A stretch of 15,644 bases of DNA from VMCP01 sp964645755 (GTDB lineage: Bacteria > Bacteroidota > Bacteroidia > NS11-12g > UBA955). Each line of letters opens with the position of its first letter. Positions within the stretch are counted from its first letter, which is position 1. The position numbers and the translations under genes are program-made. The notes beneath the pieces were generated by a model that saw only the letters and a program-made list of their open reading frames with translations, had not been told where the DNA came from and did no database searches. Positions 1 to 6,065 of the stretch are shown piece by piece. The stretch lies in contig CAZYBT010000057.1 of the NCBI GenBank assembly GCA_964645755.1, positions 1 through 15,644 of the forward strand, read 5' to 3'.

Positions 1-83
1 GTAAAGTGCGTCGTGCACGTATCTTCTATCTACGTGAGCAAATTGGTAAAGCTGCACGTATCAAAGAACTTCGTAAAAGATAA
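1..83 (+). CDS. rplS: 50S ribosomal protein L19, C-terminal end (partial)
   Basis: Only the last 26 codons and the stop lie in the window, read from position 3; the gene starts upstream. The tail reads KVRRARIFYLREQIGKAARI followed by KELRKR. This is the conserved basic C-terminus of bacterial L19, which sits at the 30S-50S interface of the ribosome. The stop TAA (81-83) is followed 18 nt later by a strong intrinsic terminator, so this is the end of its transcription unit. The match rests on recognising the L19 tail pattern (RRA-x-hydrophobic-YLRE and GKAARIKE). Confidence 0.93.
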   Translation, partial: KVRRARIFYLREQIGKAARIKELRKR

Positions 84-101
84 TATTCCTTCCAACGGGA
101 T

Positions 102-135
102 AAAAAAAAGACCTTGCTTGCAAGGTCTTTTTTTT
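102..135 (+). terminator. Intrinsic terminator after rplS
   Basis: A perfect 7-bp stem GACCTTG / CAAGGTC (110-116 and 121-127) encloses the loop CTTG. An A8 tract (102-109) lies before it and a T8 tract (128-135) after it. The A and T tracts could extend the stem and would let it work in both directions. It closes the rplS transcript. Confidence 0.93.
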
Positions 136-529
136 GTTTATAGTTGATTGTTTATGGTTTAAAGTTTTTGAAACTTTATAAACTTTCCAATTTGAAACTC
201 AAAGTCATTTGATGATGGACTTTCTCATTGTCCACATTTTCATTATTTAACTACCAATAAACCAATATCGCTTAATTTAATCATCATTGAAGTACTAAAA
301 ATCTAGTGCGATTCACTTCTACCCTAATTTCTGTCTATAACTTTTACGTTGAGCATTTACGTTGAGCATTTACGTTGAGCACTTACGTTGTGAGCATTTA
401 CGTTGTGAGCATTTACGTTGTGAGCATTTACGTTGTGAGCATTTACGTTGAGCATTTACGTTGAGCATTTACGTTGAGCATTTACCCTTTATTTGATTCT
501 CAGCGTGTTTTCAGTATTGAGAACGATGC
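136..529. other. Gene-free spacer between rplS and the glycosyltransferase gene
   Basis: Nearly 400 bp with no supportable gene on either strand. Apart from the tandem array at 343-480, I see only AT-rich sequence. It includes a short perfect hairpin (AAAGTTT-TTG-AAACTTT, 161-177) and a weak 6-bp inverted repeat (TTCTCA 497-502 / TGAGAA 518-523). The weak repeat lies just past the stop of the minus-strand glycosyltransferase gene but lacks a T tract. No tRNA, known riboswitch or clear Bacteroidota promoter was recognised. Confidence 0.6.
343..480. repeat. Tandem array of ten 13/15-bp units, TTTACGTT(GT)GAGCA
   Basis: Ten head-to-tail units fill exactly 138 bp. Units 1-3 (343-381) are 13 bp, TTTACGTTGAGCA. 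Units 4-7 (382-441) are 15 bp, TTTACGTTGTGAGCA, which carries two extra bases. Units 8-10 (442-480) are 13 bp again. The only other substitution is the first base of unit 4 (C for T). A partial unit TTTAC follows at 481. The 13-bp period cycles through all frames and brings TGA into each, so it is not coding. Units are contiguous with no spacers, so it is not a CRISPR. It could be a minisatellite or an array of protein-binding sites; the sequence alone does not decide. Confidence 0.95.
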
Positions 530-1975
530 TTATTCAAATACATACCAATAATACTCCCCAACATGGCCAATGCACCGTGGAGACCATTTTAATTCTTTAA
601 AATATTGTTGCGCATGAACCGTGTCGTTTGTAATTAGTCCCTCTGCCCCATCCTTGCGAAACTTTTCAAATAAATCAGACTTCTCCTTTAAATTATACCA
701 TGGAAATCCCTTTGCTTGTAGATAATAAAAATCGACACAACCCGATTGGTCAACCCCAACAATCCAACGTTTTCTCTGATCTGAGAGTTGTTTAATTACT
801 TGTTGATTTTCAATGAGAGCATGGCTCACTCTCCAATTTTCTGGCTGCCAATTGCGATTCATTCTCATCAATGACCAAACCGGAGATAAAACCAAAAAAA
901 ACAATAACAACTGTTTAATCTTCTGCTGTTTTAATTTGTTCCACCCCCAAATTCCGAGTAAAACAATAAAAGGCTGAAACAACAAGGTATAATATCCATG
1001 CACCTTGAGTTGATATTGCATCGCTACATAGAAAATTACAAAACCAAATCCAAGAATCCAAAATCTGACATCCTTGAATTTGAATTTAAAAAAGTGAACA
1101 ACACCCACAACAAACATCCCTAAAAAACCATATCCCACCCATGTTTCGGGTAAATCACTCAAAATATTCGCGAAGAAAGCCATTGTTTTGGCCCCCAATC
1201 CTTCGATAAACCGAATTTCATGCACAAATTCATAGATGCCATTCATTGATGTTAAAATCTTCGCCCAATAGTACCAACCCAAACTCATCCCTAAAACAAC
1301 ACTCCCCATTGCTAAAATTCCCCATATTTTCGTGGTCTTCCATCTCCTGTGAATCCAAATGTCCCCCAAAAAAATAAAACCTGGCATCAAATACATCACT
1401 TTTGTCATTCCTGCCAGCGAAAGAAACAGTATTGTAAAAATGATTGTGTGAATTTGCGAAGATTTCAAATACTTAAGGTAAAAAAACCATCCCCATATCA
1501 TCGACATCAGCGCCAACAAATCAGGAACAGCATTGATACTATGATAATAAAATTCTGGGATACCTATGAGGGCAAGTCCAGATAAAAACGATAGGAATTT
1601 AGAGTTGAAATATTCAAACGATAGAAAAAAAATACCAATTATCGCAAAAATTCCAATGCATAAACTGAGGTATCTGTGTAAATTCTGGCTAAACCCGAAA
1701 ATTTTATACCCAAGGGCCAAAGTATAATCATACGAAGTAAACTGAGGTCCTGTGATGCCATTGCTTTGATAGCGTTTATCGATACGAGGATACAAAATAT
1801 TCATATCTTCTTGGGCATAATTTCTGGCTACGGCTAAAGTATTGCATTGACGCCATACATGATTTCCAACTGCAGGTAACTTTAAATACGGTAGGTGTAT
1901 GGCCATTTGTAAACATGCTAGAATGACTAACATATGCCATGTTTTCAAACGAAACAATAAATGATTCTTTACCAT
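530..1975 (-). CDS. GT-C-fold membrane glycosyltransferase (family 39 / PMT-like)
   Basis: This 481-aa polytopic inner-membrane protein probably transfers a sugar from a polyprenyl-phosphate donor onto a lipid, glycan or protein on the periplasmic side. It has an N-terminal membrane segment (about 12-30) and then a large first loop with the segment GNHVWRQCNTLAVARNY (about 37-53). A WRQ-x-NT/DT-xx-VARN pattern in that loop is typical of Bacteroidota proteins annotated as family 39 glycosyltransferases. Many further hydrophobic segments run from about 100 to 365. NAVPDLLAL (148-156) and LAGMTKVMYLMPG (187-199) fit the GT-C core. A soluble tail of about 110 residues ends the protein. The ATG at 1975 lies 7 nt inside the end of the upstream lipoprotein gene, so the two are probably translationally coupled. 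The acceptor is unknown. Confidence 0.8.
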   Translation of the reverse strand: MVKNHLLFRLKTWHMLVILACLQMAIHLPYLKLPAVGNHVWRQCNTLAVARNYAQEDMNILYPRIDKRYQSNGITGPQFTSYDYTLALGYKIFGFSQNLHRYLSLCIGIFAIIGIFFLSFEYFNSKFLSFLSGLALIGIPEFYYHSINAVPDLLALMSMIWGWFFYLKYLKSSQIHTIIFTILFLSLAGMTKVMYLMPGFIFLGDIWIHRRWKTTKIWGILAMGSVVLGMSLGWYYWAKILTSMNGIYEFVHEIRFIEGLGAKTMAFFANILSDLPETWVGYGFLGMFVVGVVHFFKFKFKDVRFWILGFGFVIFYVAMQYQLKVHGYYTLLFQPFIVLLGIWGWNKLKQQKIKQLLLFFLVLSPVWSLMRMNRNWQPENWRVSHALIENQQVIKQLSDQRKRWIVGVDQSGCVDFYYLQAKGFPWYNLKEKSDLFEKFRKDGAEGLITNDTVHAQQYFKELKWSPRCIGHVGEYYWYVFE

Positions 1976-2442
1976 GTGTAATCAATCACAATTTTCGGCT
2001 GGCTGTGAATATTTTTAAAAATCAATGAGAAATAACCCGATTGGGGCTTGCCATTTTCCGCAACATGCCATTTTCCCAGTACTTGAGAAATTCCGGCAAC
2101 TTGATCAATCCATTGTATTTTTATGACCTCAAATCGCAGATTTCCCATGGCCTCTTTTGAGGGATAATTTTTTTTATACGAATCCGATACCGCCTGGTAA
2201 CCATATCTAGGTCCTTTAGCAGTAATGAATAAGAGTGAATCTGAATTCCAATATCCTTGCATAAATCCATCAACACTACCTGCATTCCACTGCACAATTT
2301 GGGCATCCAAAACATGATGTACATCTTGGAATGTGTATGGTGTATTGATAGTTGGGCGATATCTATCACCTATACCACAAGATGAAATAACCAAAATTAC
2401 TCCAATCCACAATAATCTAAATATACTCATTTTTTTACTCAT
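1969..2442 (-). CDS. Small lipoprotein with an NTF2-like (SnoaL/DUF4440-type) domain
   Basis: The protein is 157 aa from the ATG at 2442. A TTG six bases upstream or a second ATG at 2430 are alternative starts; I prefer 2442 because it leaves a 9-nt gap after the upstream stop. The N-terminus is a lipoprotein signal peptide: basic start, hydrophobic stretch and lipobox I-S-S-C with the lipidated cysteine at residue 22. The remainder has the pattern of small cone-shaped NTF2-like proteins: LDAQIVQWNAGSVDGFMQGY, then WNSDSLLFITAKG, then GYQAVSDSYKKNYPS, and a C-terminal FSLIFKN strand. In this family the fold may be an enzyme or just a binding pocket; no catalytic set is evident. It sits between the barrel gene and the glycosyltransferase gene in one cluster, which suggests an envelope role. 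Confidence 0.78.
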   Translation of the reverse strand: MSKKMSIFRLLWIGVILVISSCGIGDRYRPTINTPYTFQDVHHVLDAQIVQWNAGSVDGFMQGYWNSDSLLFITAKGPRYGYQAVSDSYKKNYPSKEAMGNLRFEVIKIQWIDQVAGISQVLGKWHVAENGKPQSGYFSLIFKNIHSQPKIVIDYTW

Positions 2443-2451
2443 TTCCAAAAT

Positions 2452-3078
2452 TTATGGTTTCCAAATCAATCCAACTCCCAGTACATTATGAAATGCACCA
2501 CCCCCCCCCATGAGGTAGTTTACCTGGCTTACATTGGAATTTAAAAGCGACAACAGGCTGTATTGAAATGTTGCTGAAAGCCAATAATGGTCCGACAGTT
2601 CATAATGAGCACGGGTATCTATTAGAAAGCCAATCTTCTGATAATCTTGTTCAATCTGAGGTACATATCCTTCTGTTTCAGATATACCCAAAAGATACGT
2701 TCCTCTTACCCCAGCTTGAAGGTAAAACGTATTGACTACCTTTCCGTATAACAATCCTAAATCCAACGATGTATAACGAATATGAAAAGCATTAATTGTA
2801 GGTTCATCGGGATTGAAAGACCTCCTGCTACCTTTTTCAGATAGAGCCATTAAAACAGAAAATGATTGATTATTCGACAGTCCGATGCCGGTTGAAACAC
2901 CCAATTGGTAGCCCATTTTGGAGTATCCAGATGCTTGATCACCATCAATTTGCGCTGCCAAAACGTAGATTTCAGGCTGTGCATAGAATTTCCCCTTTTC
3001 CAAATTAAACTTTTCACTATTTTGAGAGAAAAGTCCACAAGGAAGGAGCGCAATTGCGAATAAACACACTATTTTCAT
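2452..3078 (-). CDS. Outer-membrane beta-barrel protein (PorT-like)
   Basis: The protein is 208 aa from the ATG at 3078. A frame extension up to 3135 would run into the divergent gene and put about 19 unlikely residues ahead of the signal peptide. The start MKIVCLFAIALLPCGLFSQ is a signal peptide ending at LFSQ. The mature part is made of alternating hydrophobic and aromatic strands with short turns (for example MGYQLGVSTGIGLS, RYTSLDLGLLYGKV, TFYLQAGVRGTYLLG, YWLSATFQYSLLS, HNVLGVGLIWKP). This is typical of small Bacteroidota outer-membrane barrels of the PorT / outer_membrane_beta-barrel class. The codons for MGGGGAF (about 190-196) contain nine consecutive Gs, unusual in this AT-rich sequence and able to slip. 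The gene leads a three-gene cluster. The cargo or partner is unknown. Confidence 0.78.
   Translation of the reverse strand: MKIVCLFAIALLPCGLFSQNSEKFNLEKGKFYAQPEIYVLAAQIDGDQASGYSKMGYQLGVSTGIGLSNNQSFSVLMALSEKGSRRSFNPDEPTINAFHIRYTSLDLGLLYGKVVNTFYLQAGVRGTYLLGISETEGYVPQIEQDYQKIGFLIDTRAHYELSDHYWLSATFQYSLLSLLNSNVSQVNYLMGGGGAFHNVLGVGLIWKP
2501..2509. repeat. C9/G9 homopolymer inside the barrel gene
   Basis: Nine consecutive Cs on the plus strand (nine Gs in the coding strand) lie 16 codons before the barrel gene's stop. They encode the end of a Met codon and most of a Gly4 stretch. Losing or gaining one base changes the last membrane strand, as described in the findings. Confidence 0.9.
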
Positions 3079-3089
3079 TCGATACCACT

Positions 3090-3097
3090 TATTTTTG
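3090..3097 (+). promoter_or_regulatory. Candidate -7 box of the FAD oxidoreductase gene
   Basis: TATTTTTG matches the Bacteroidota -7 consensus TAnnTTTG exactly and lies 17 nt before the ATG at 3115, predicting a leader of roughly ten bases. No convincing -33 TTTG is seen at the usual distance, so this is only a candidate. It sits in the 36-bp gap between the divergent barrel and oxidoreductase genes. Confidence 0.4.
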
Positions 3098-3114
3098 TAG
3101 CAATATCTCAGTAA

Positions 3115-4200
3115 ATGGGCGAAAAAACAAAACAAGTTGATTTTTTAATTGTTGGAGGAGGAATTGCCGGCTGCACCTTGGCTCATGAATTAAATTCATT
3201 GAATCAAACGTTTATGGTTATAGACAACCAATTCGTGTCTTCGAGCAGCAGGGTTGCCGCTGGTTTATTGAGTCCAATGGTGCCCAGAAATGTGAGAAAA
3301 ACCTGGTTAAGTGATCAACTTTTTCCGCATGTTTTCAACTATTACAAACGTTTTGAGAATCTTTGGAATACTTCTTTGATCGAAAGAATCAATACTTTAC
3401 AAATCCATAAAAACTTGAGGCAAGTCCATAATTGGACAATTCGCGCCGGTGAGCCTGGATTTGAACATTATTTAAATATCAATGCACCAGAATTGCCCGC
3501 ATGCATGAAACCTCTCAATTTTGACTGCATAGAAGTGTTACAAACTGGGCGTTTGAATGTTCAAAAATTTATAGAGTTAACCAAAGAGTATTTTCGTGAC
3601 TTCTACGTGATCGATGAATTCGATCATTCAAAATTAAAACAACATGGTCTATTTTGGCGCTACGGCGATACTCAATTTTCAGCCGTAATTTTTGCAGAGG
3701 GAATTGGAATTACAACAAATCCATATTTTCAATTTTTACCTTTCAATCCATCGGGTGGTGATATTTTGAAAGTTAAAATCAACAATATTCCAAGTTCTCA
3801 TATCTTAAAAAAGAAAGAATGGATATTACCAATTGGCAATGATGAATGGTTGGCGGGAAGTACCTATCATTCTCAAGATTTCAGCGTGATTCCAAAGGAT
3901 GAAGATGCAAATTGGTTAATTGCTGAATTAGAATCTTGGATTGGACAGCCAATTGAGCTCTTAGAACATCGCAGAGGTGTGAGACCTACAGTTGCCGAGC
4001 GTAAGCCCTATATTGGTGAACACCCAATTTTTAAAGGTTTGTTTGTTTACAATGGCCTTGGAAGCAAAGGAAGTTCGTTGGTCAGCTATTTTAGTCCATT
4101 GTTATCACAACACTTGGTCAACAATGTTGAACTACCGTCTGAAGTAAATATTCTTCAATATTTTGAAAGAGAAAATCAAGAATTAAGCAATATTGGCTAA
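3115..4200 (+). CDS. FAD-dependent oxidoreductase of the DAO (D-amino acid oxidase-like) family
   Basis: This 361-aa protein is probably a cytoplasmic flavoprotein oxidising an amine or amino-acid C-N bond. The N-terminal Rossmann fold is clear: strand FLIVGGGIAG with GGGIAG at 14-19, and an acidic residue ending the second strand (VID, D37) that would bind the FAD ribose. SSRVAAGLLSPM (45-55) is the conserved segment after the first fold in glycine-oxidase/ThiO and MnmC C-terminal relatives. VRPTVAERKPYIGEHP (289-304) and YNGLGSKGSSL (313-323) are the C-terminal FAD-contact regions of the family. The length suits a stand-alone DAO enzyme. No thiamine or tRNA-modification genes lie nearby, so the substrate is not identified. 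Its last 18 bases overlap the 3' end of the convergent MerR gene. Confidence 0.85.
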   Translation: MGEKTKQVDFLIVGGGIAGCTLAHELNSLNQTFMVIDNQFVSSSSRVAAGLLSPMVPRNVRKTWLSDQLFPHVFNYYKRFENLWNTSLIERINTLQIHKNLRQVHNWTIRAGEPGFEHYLNINAPELPACMKPLNFDCIEVLQTGRLNVQKFIELTKEYFRDFYVIDEFDHSKLKQHGLFWRYGDTQFSAVIFAEGIGITTNPYFQFLPFNPSGGDILKVKINNIPSSHILKKKEWILPIGNDEWLAGSTYHSQDFSVIPKDEDANWLIAELESWIGQPIELLEHRRGVRPTVAERKPYIGEHPIFKGLFVYNGLGSKGSSLVSYFSPLLSQHLVNNVELPSEVNILQYFERENQELSNIG

Positions 4201-5136
4201 AAATTCTAAGAAATCATCGGGTTTGGCAATTACTTTACAATTGTTTGGAACTTTTAGATCTCTTCTTTTTACGATTTGACTACCTGTCAATAAAATAGTG
4301 GTATTAGGCCAGTTCCTACCGAGGGTATTCACATATACTTGGATGGGCATGTTACTGTTTGCATTGGTAACAGCGCAAAATAAGTATTCTGGCTTGTGTA
4401 CCTTAAAGAGTTGATTTAAATCTTCAATCGGCGTAGACGAACCAATGTAAACAACTTGATGTCCTCTAGATTTGAGCATGAACGAAGCAAACAGTAGACT
4501 CAATTCATGGTTTTCACCGTTCGGCAGAAATAAGATGAATTTTTTAGAATTTGGCAATAAAGGGGTTGAAATCTGATCAATGGCTGAGTATAACCGTTGT
4601 TTAATGATGTTGGTGATAAAGTGTTCATGGGCAACATTAATAGAGCCACTTAACCACAATATTCCAACGTGTTGAAGCAATGGAAAAATGATTCTTGCGG
4701 TTGTTTCCTCCATACCCAATTTTAGAATATTGATTGACAGTATTTTATTAAATTCTCTTTCATTAAATTCAATCATTGCACTTGTAAGAGATTGAATTTG
4801 ATTTTGGTAAGTGGTATTCGATTCCGAAATATTGAGCGTTCTGCGTTGAACTTCGTCTCTCGACATTTCCGCAATTTTGCTGATTTTGTAACCATTGGCA
4901 TTGAGTAAGGCTACGTTCATCATGTATTTTAAATCATCTTCTTCGTAATATCGAATGTTCGTGTCGGTTCTTTTTGGCACTAACATTCCATAGCGTTGCT
5001 CCCATATTCTTAAGGTAAACGCTTTGATCCCGGTTATATTCTCGACATCTTTGATAAAATACTTGTCACGAAAATCACGTTTTGATTTGATGATTGTCCG
5101 ACTTTTTTTCGTTTCGATTGTTTCTTTGTTTTCCAT
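4183..5136 (-). CDS. MerR-family regulator with cobalamin-binding domain (CarH/LitR-like photoreceptor)
   Basis: This 317-aa regulator has a MerR winged-helix DNA-binding domain (about 25-95: KYFIKDVENITGIKAFTLRIWEQRYGM and NIRYYEEDDL) followed by a helical bundle and a Rossmann-type B12-binding domain. The CarH motif W-x9-E-H is intact as W161, E171 and H172. In CarH this caps the adenosyl group of adenosylcobalamin. The lower-ligand motif ExHxxG appears as E208-N-H210-E-L-S213, keeping the histidine but with Ser in place of the last Gly. By family knowledge such proteins repress in the dark as AdoCbl-bound tetramers and release DNA when light breaks the Co-C bond. Its start lies 5 bp from the divergent TIGR01777-photolyase pair, the expected target, and it probably also regulates itself. 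No alternative ATG exists before residue 51, so the start is secure. Confidence 0.88.
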   Translation of the reverse strand: MENKETIETKKSRTIIKSKRDFRDKYFIKDVENITGIKAFTLRIWEQRYGMLVPKRTDTNIRYYEEDDLKYMMNVALLNANGYKISKIAEMSRDEVQRRTLNISESNTTYQNQIQSLTSAMIEFNEREFNKILSINILKLGMEETTARIIFPLLQHVGILWLSGSINVAHEHFITNIIKQRLYSAIDQISTPLLPNSKKFILFLPNGENHELSLLFASFMLKSRGHQVVYIGSSTPIEDLNQLFKVHKPEYLFCAVTNANSNMPIQVYVNTLGRNWPNTTILLTGSQIVKRRDLKVPNNCKVIAKPDDFLEFLANIA

Positions 5137-5141
5137 CCTAT

Positions 5142-6065
5142 ATGAAAATAGTTATAACTGGTAGTTCCGGCCTAATTGGCAAATGTCTTGTTGAAATTTT
5201 AAAACAACAAAATCACACAATCATACCGTTGGTTCACGAGAGTAACAAACGAAGTGATAAAAAAGATTTCATTTGGAATATTTTTTCTAAAAAAGTGGAT
5301 ATCAAAGCGTTCGAAAATGTTGATATTGTGATTCATCTCGCAGGGAGTAATATAGCCAAAAGGTGGACAAATGCTCACAAATCATCGATTTATAATTCAC
5401 GAATCGAGGGCACAAATTTGTTATTTCAAACATTAAAAGAAAATCAAATATTCCCGAAACATTTCATTTGCGCGTCGGCAATTGGAATTTACCCCGACCC
5501 TATTACAATAAAAACAACTGAAAATCAATCTTCTGGCAATGGGTTTTTAGCCTCTGTTTGTCAAGATTGGGAACGAGCGGCCCATCAATTTGAATCCTTG
5601 AGCGTTCAAACAAGTATCGTGAGAACGGGACTCGTATTAGCCAATGAAGGTGGCGTTTTCCCGATTCTTTCAAAAACTCGAAAACTGGGCATTGCCCCCA
5701 CTACAGGAAGTCCCCAAAATTATTGGAGTTGGATTCACATCTCCGACATGGTAAGAATTTACGCTGATTTGGTGAATGGTACCATTCAGCCTGGAATATA
5801 CAATGCAGTTTCGCCAAATGTAAGTTTGCAAGGAGATATTGTGAAAACGTTGTTGAAGCAGACACATTTAGCGGGTCAATCCTTGTTACCATTGAATTTC
5901 ACTCCTAATGTCCCTCCTTTCCTATTAAAATTAATCCTAGGTGAACAAAGTATTCTCACGCTTACCAACCAAAACATTTACCCCGAAAATCTGTTAAAAC
6001 AAGGATTCGAATTTCAATTTCCTGAAATAGAATTTGCAATAAAAAACTTAATTCATGCACAATAA
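5142..6065 (+). CDS. TIGR01777-family NAD(P)-binding epimerase-like protein (YfcH-like)
   Basis: The protein is 307 aa starting at MKIVITGSSGLIG (ATG 5142). A frame extension to 5094 would overlap the divergent regulator gene and precede the Rossmann strand with non-homologous residues, so I reject it. The dinucleotide-binding motif TGSSGLIG is at 6-13. IHLAGSNIAKRWTNAHKSSI plus YNSRI (64-88) and CASAIGIYP (110-118) are the signatures of this family of atypical extended short-chain dehydrogenases. YWSWIHISDM (194-203) is also characteristic. The C-terminal part (about 250-300) fits the DUF1731 domain. The enzyme's substrate is not established. It overlaps the photolyase start by 11 nt, so the two are cotranscribed and probably coupled. 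Confidence 0.9.
   Translation: MKIVITGSSGLIGKCLVEILKQQNHTIIPLVHESNKRSDKKDFIWNIFSKKVDIKAFENVDIVIHLAGSNIAKRWTNAHKSSIYNSRIEGTNLLFQTLKENQIFPKHFICASAIGIYPDPITIKTTENQSSGNGFLASVCQDWERAAHQFESLSVQTSIVRTGLVLANEGGVFPILSKTRKLGIAPTTGSPQNYWSWIHISDMVRIYADLVNGTIQPGIYNAVSPNVSLQGDIVKTLLKQTHLAGQSLLPLNFTPNVPPFLLKLILGEQSILTLTNQNIYPENLLKQGFEFQFPEIEFAIKNLIHAQ

Noticed and set aside
136..342. Possible small gene, RNA gene or pseudogene in the spacer after rplS
   Set aside because: No frame with a recognisable product, no cloverleaf, and only a short AT-rich hairpin were seen.
382..441. GTTGTGAGCA units as LacI-type operator half-sites
   Set aside because: The resemblance to half of the lac operator is limited to TTGTGAGC, no symmetric half follows, and no LacI-family gene is present.
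343..480. Tandem array as a CRISPR or plasmid iteron origin
   Set aside because: Units abut with no unique spacers, which rules out CRISPR. There is no replication initiator gene nearby and the flanks are ordinary chromosomal genes, so an origin is unsupported.
1349..1585. 78-aa open frame antisense to the glycosyltransferase gene
   Set aside because: It lies entirely within a well-supported membrane-protein gene and looks like a frame shadow.
3079..3135. Nineteen-codon N-terminal extension of the barrel protein
   Set aside because: It would precede a complete signal peptide and overlap the divergent oxidoreductase gene.
5094..5141. Sixteen-codon N-terminal extension of the TIGR01777 protein
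   Set aside because: The Rossmann strand begins directly at MKIVITG from 5142, and the extension lies inside the divergent regulator gene.
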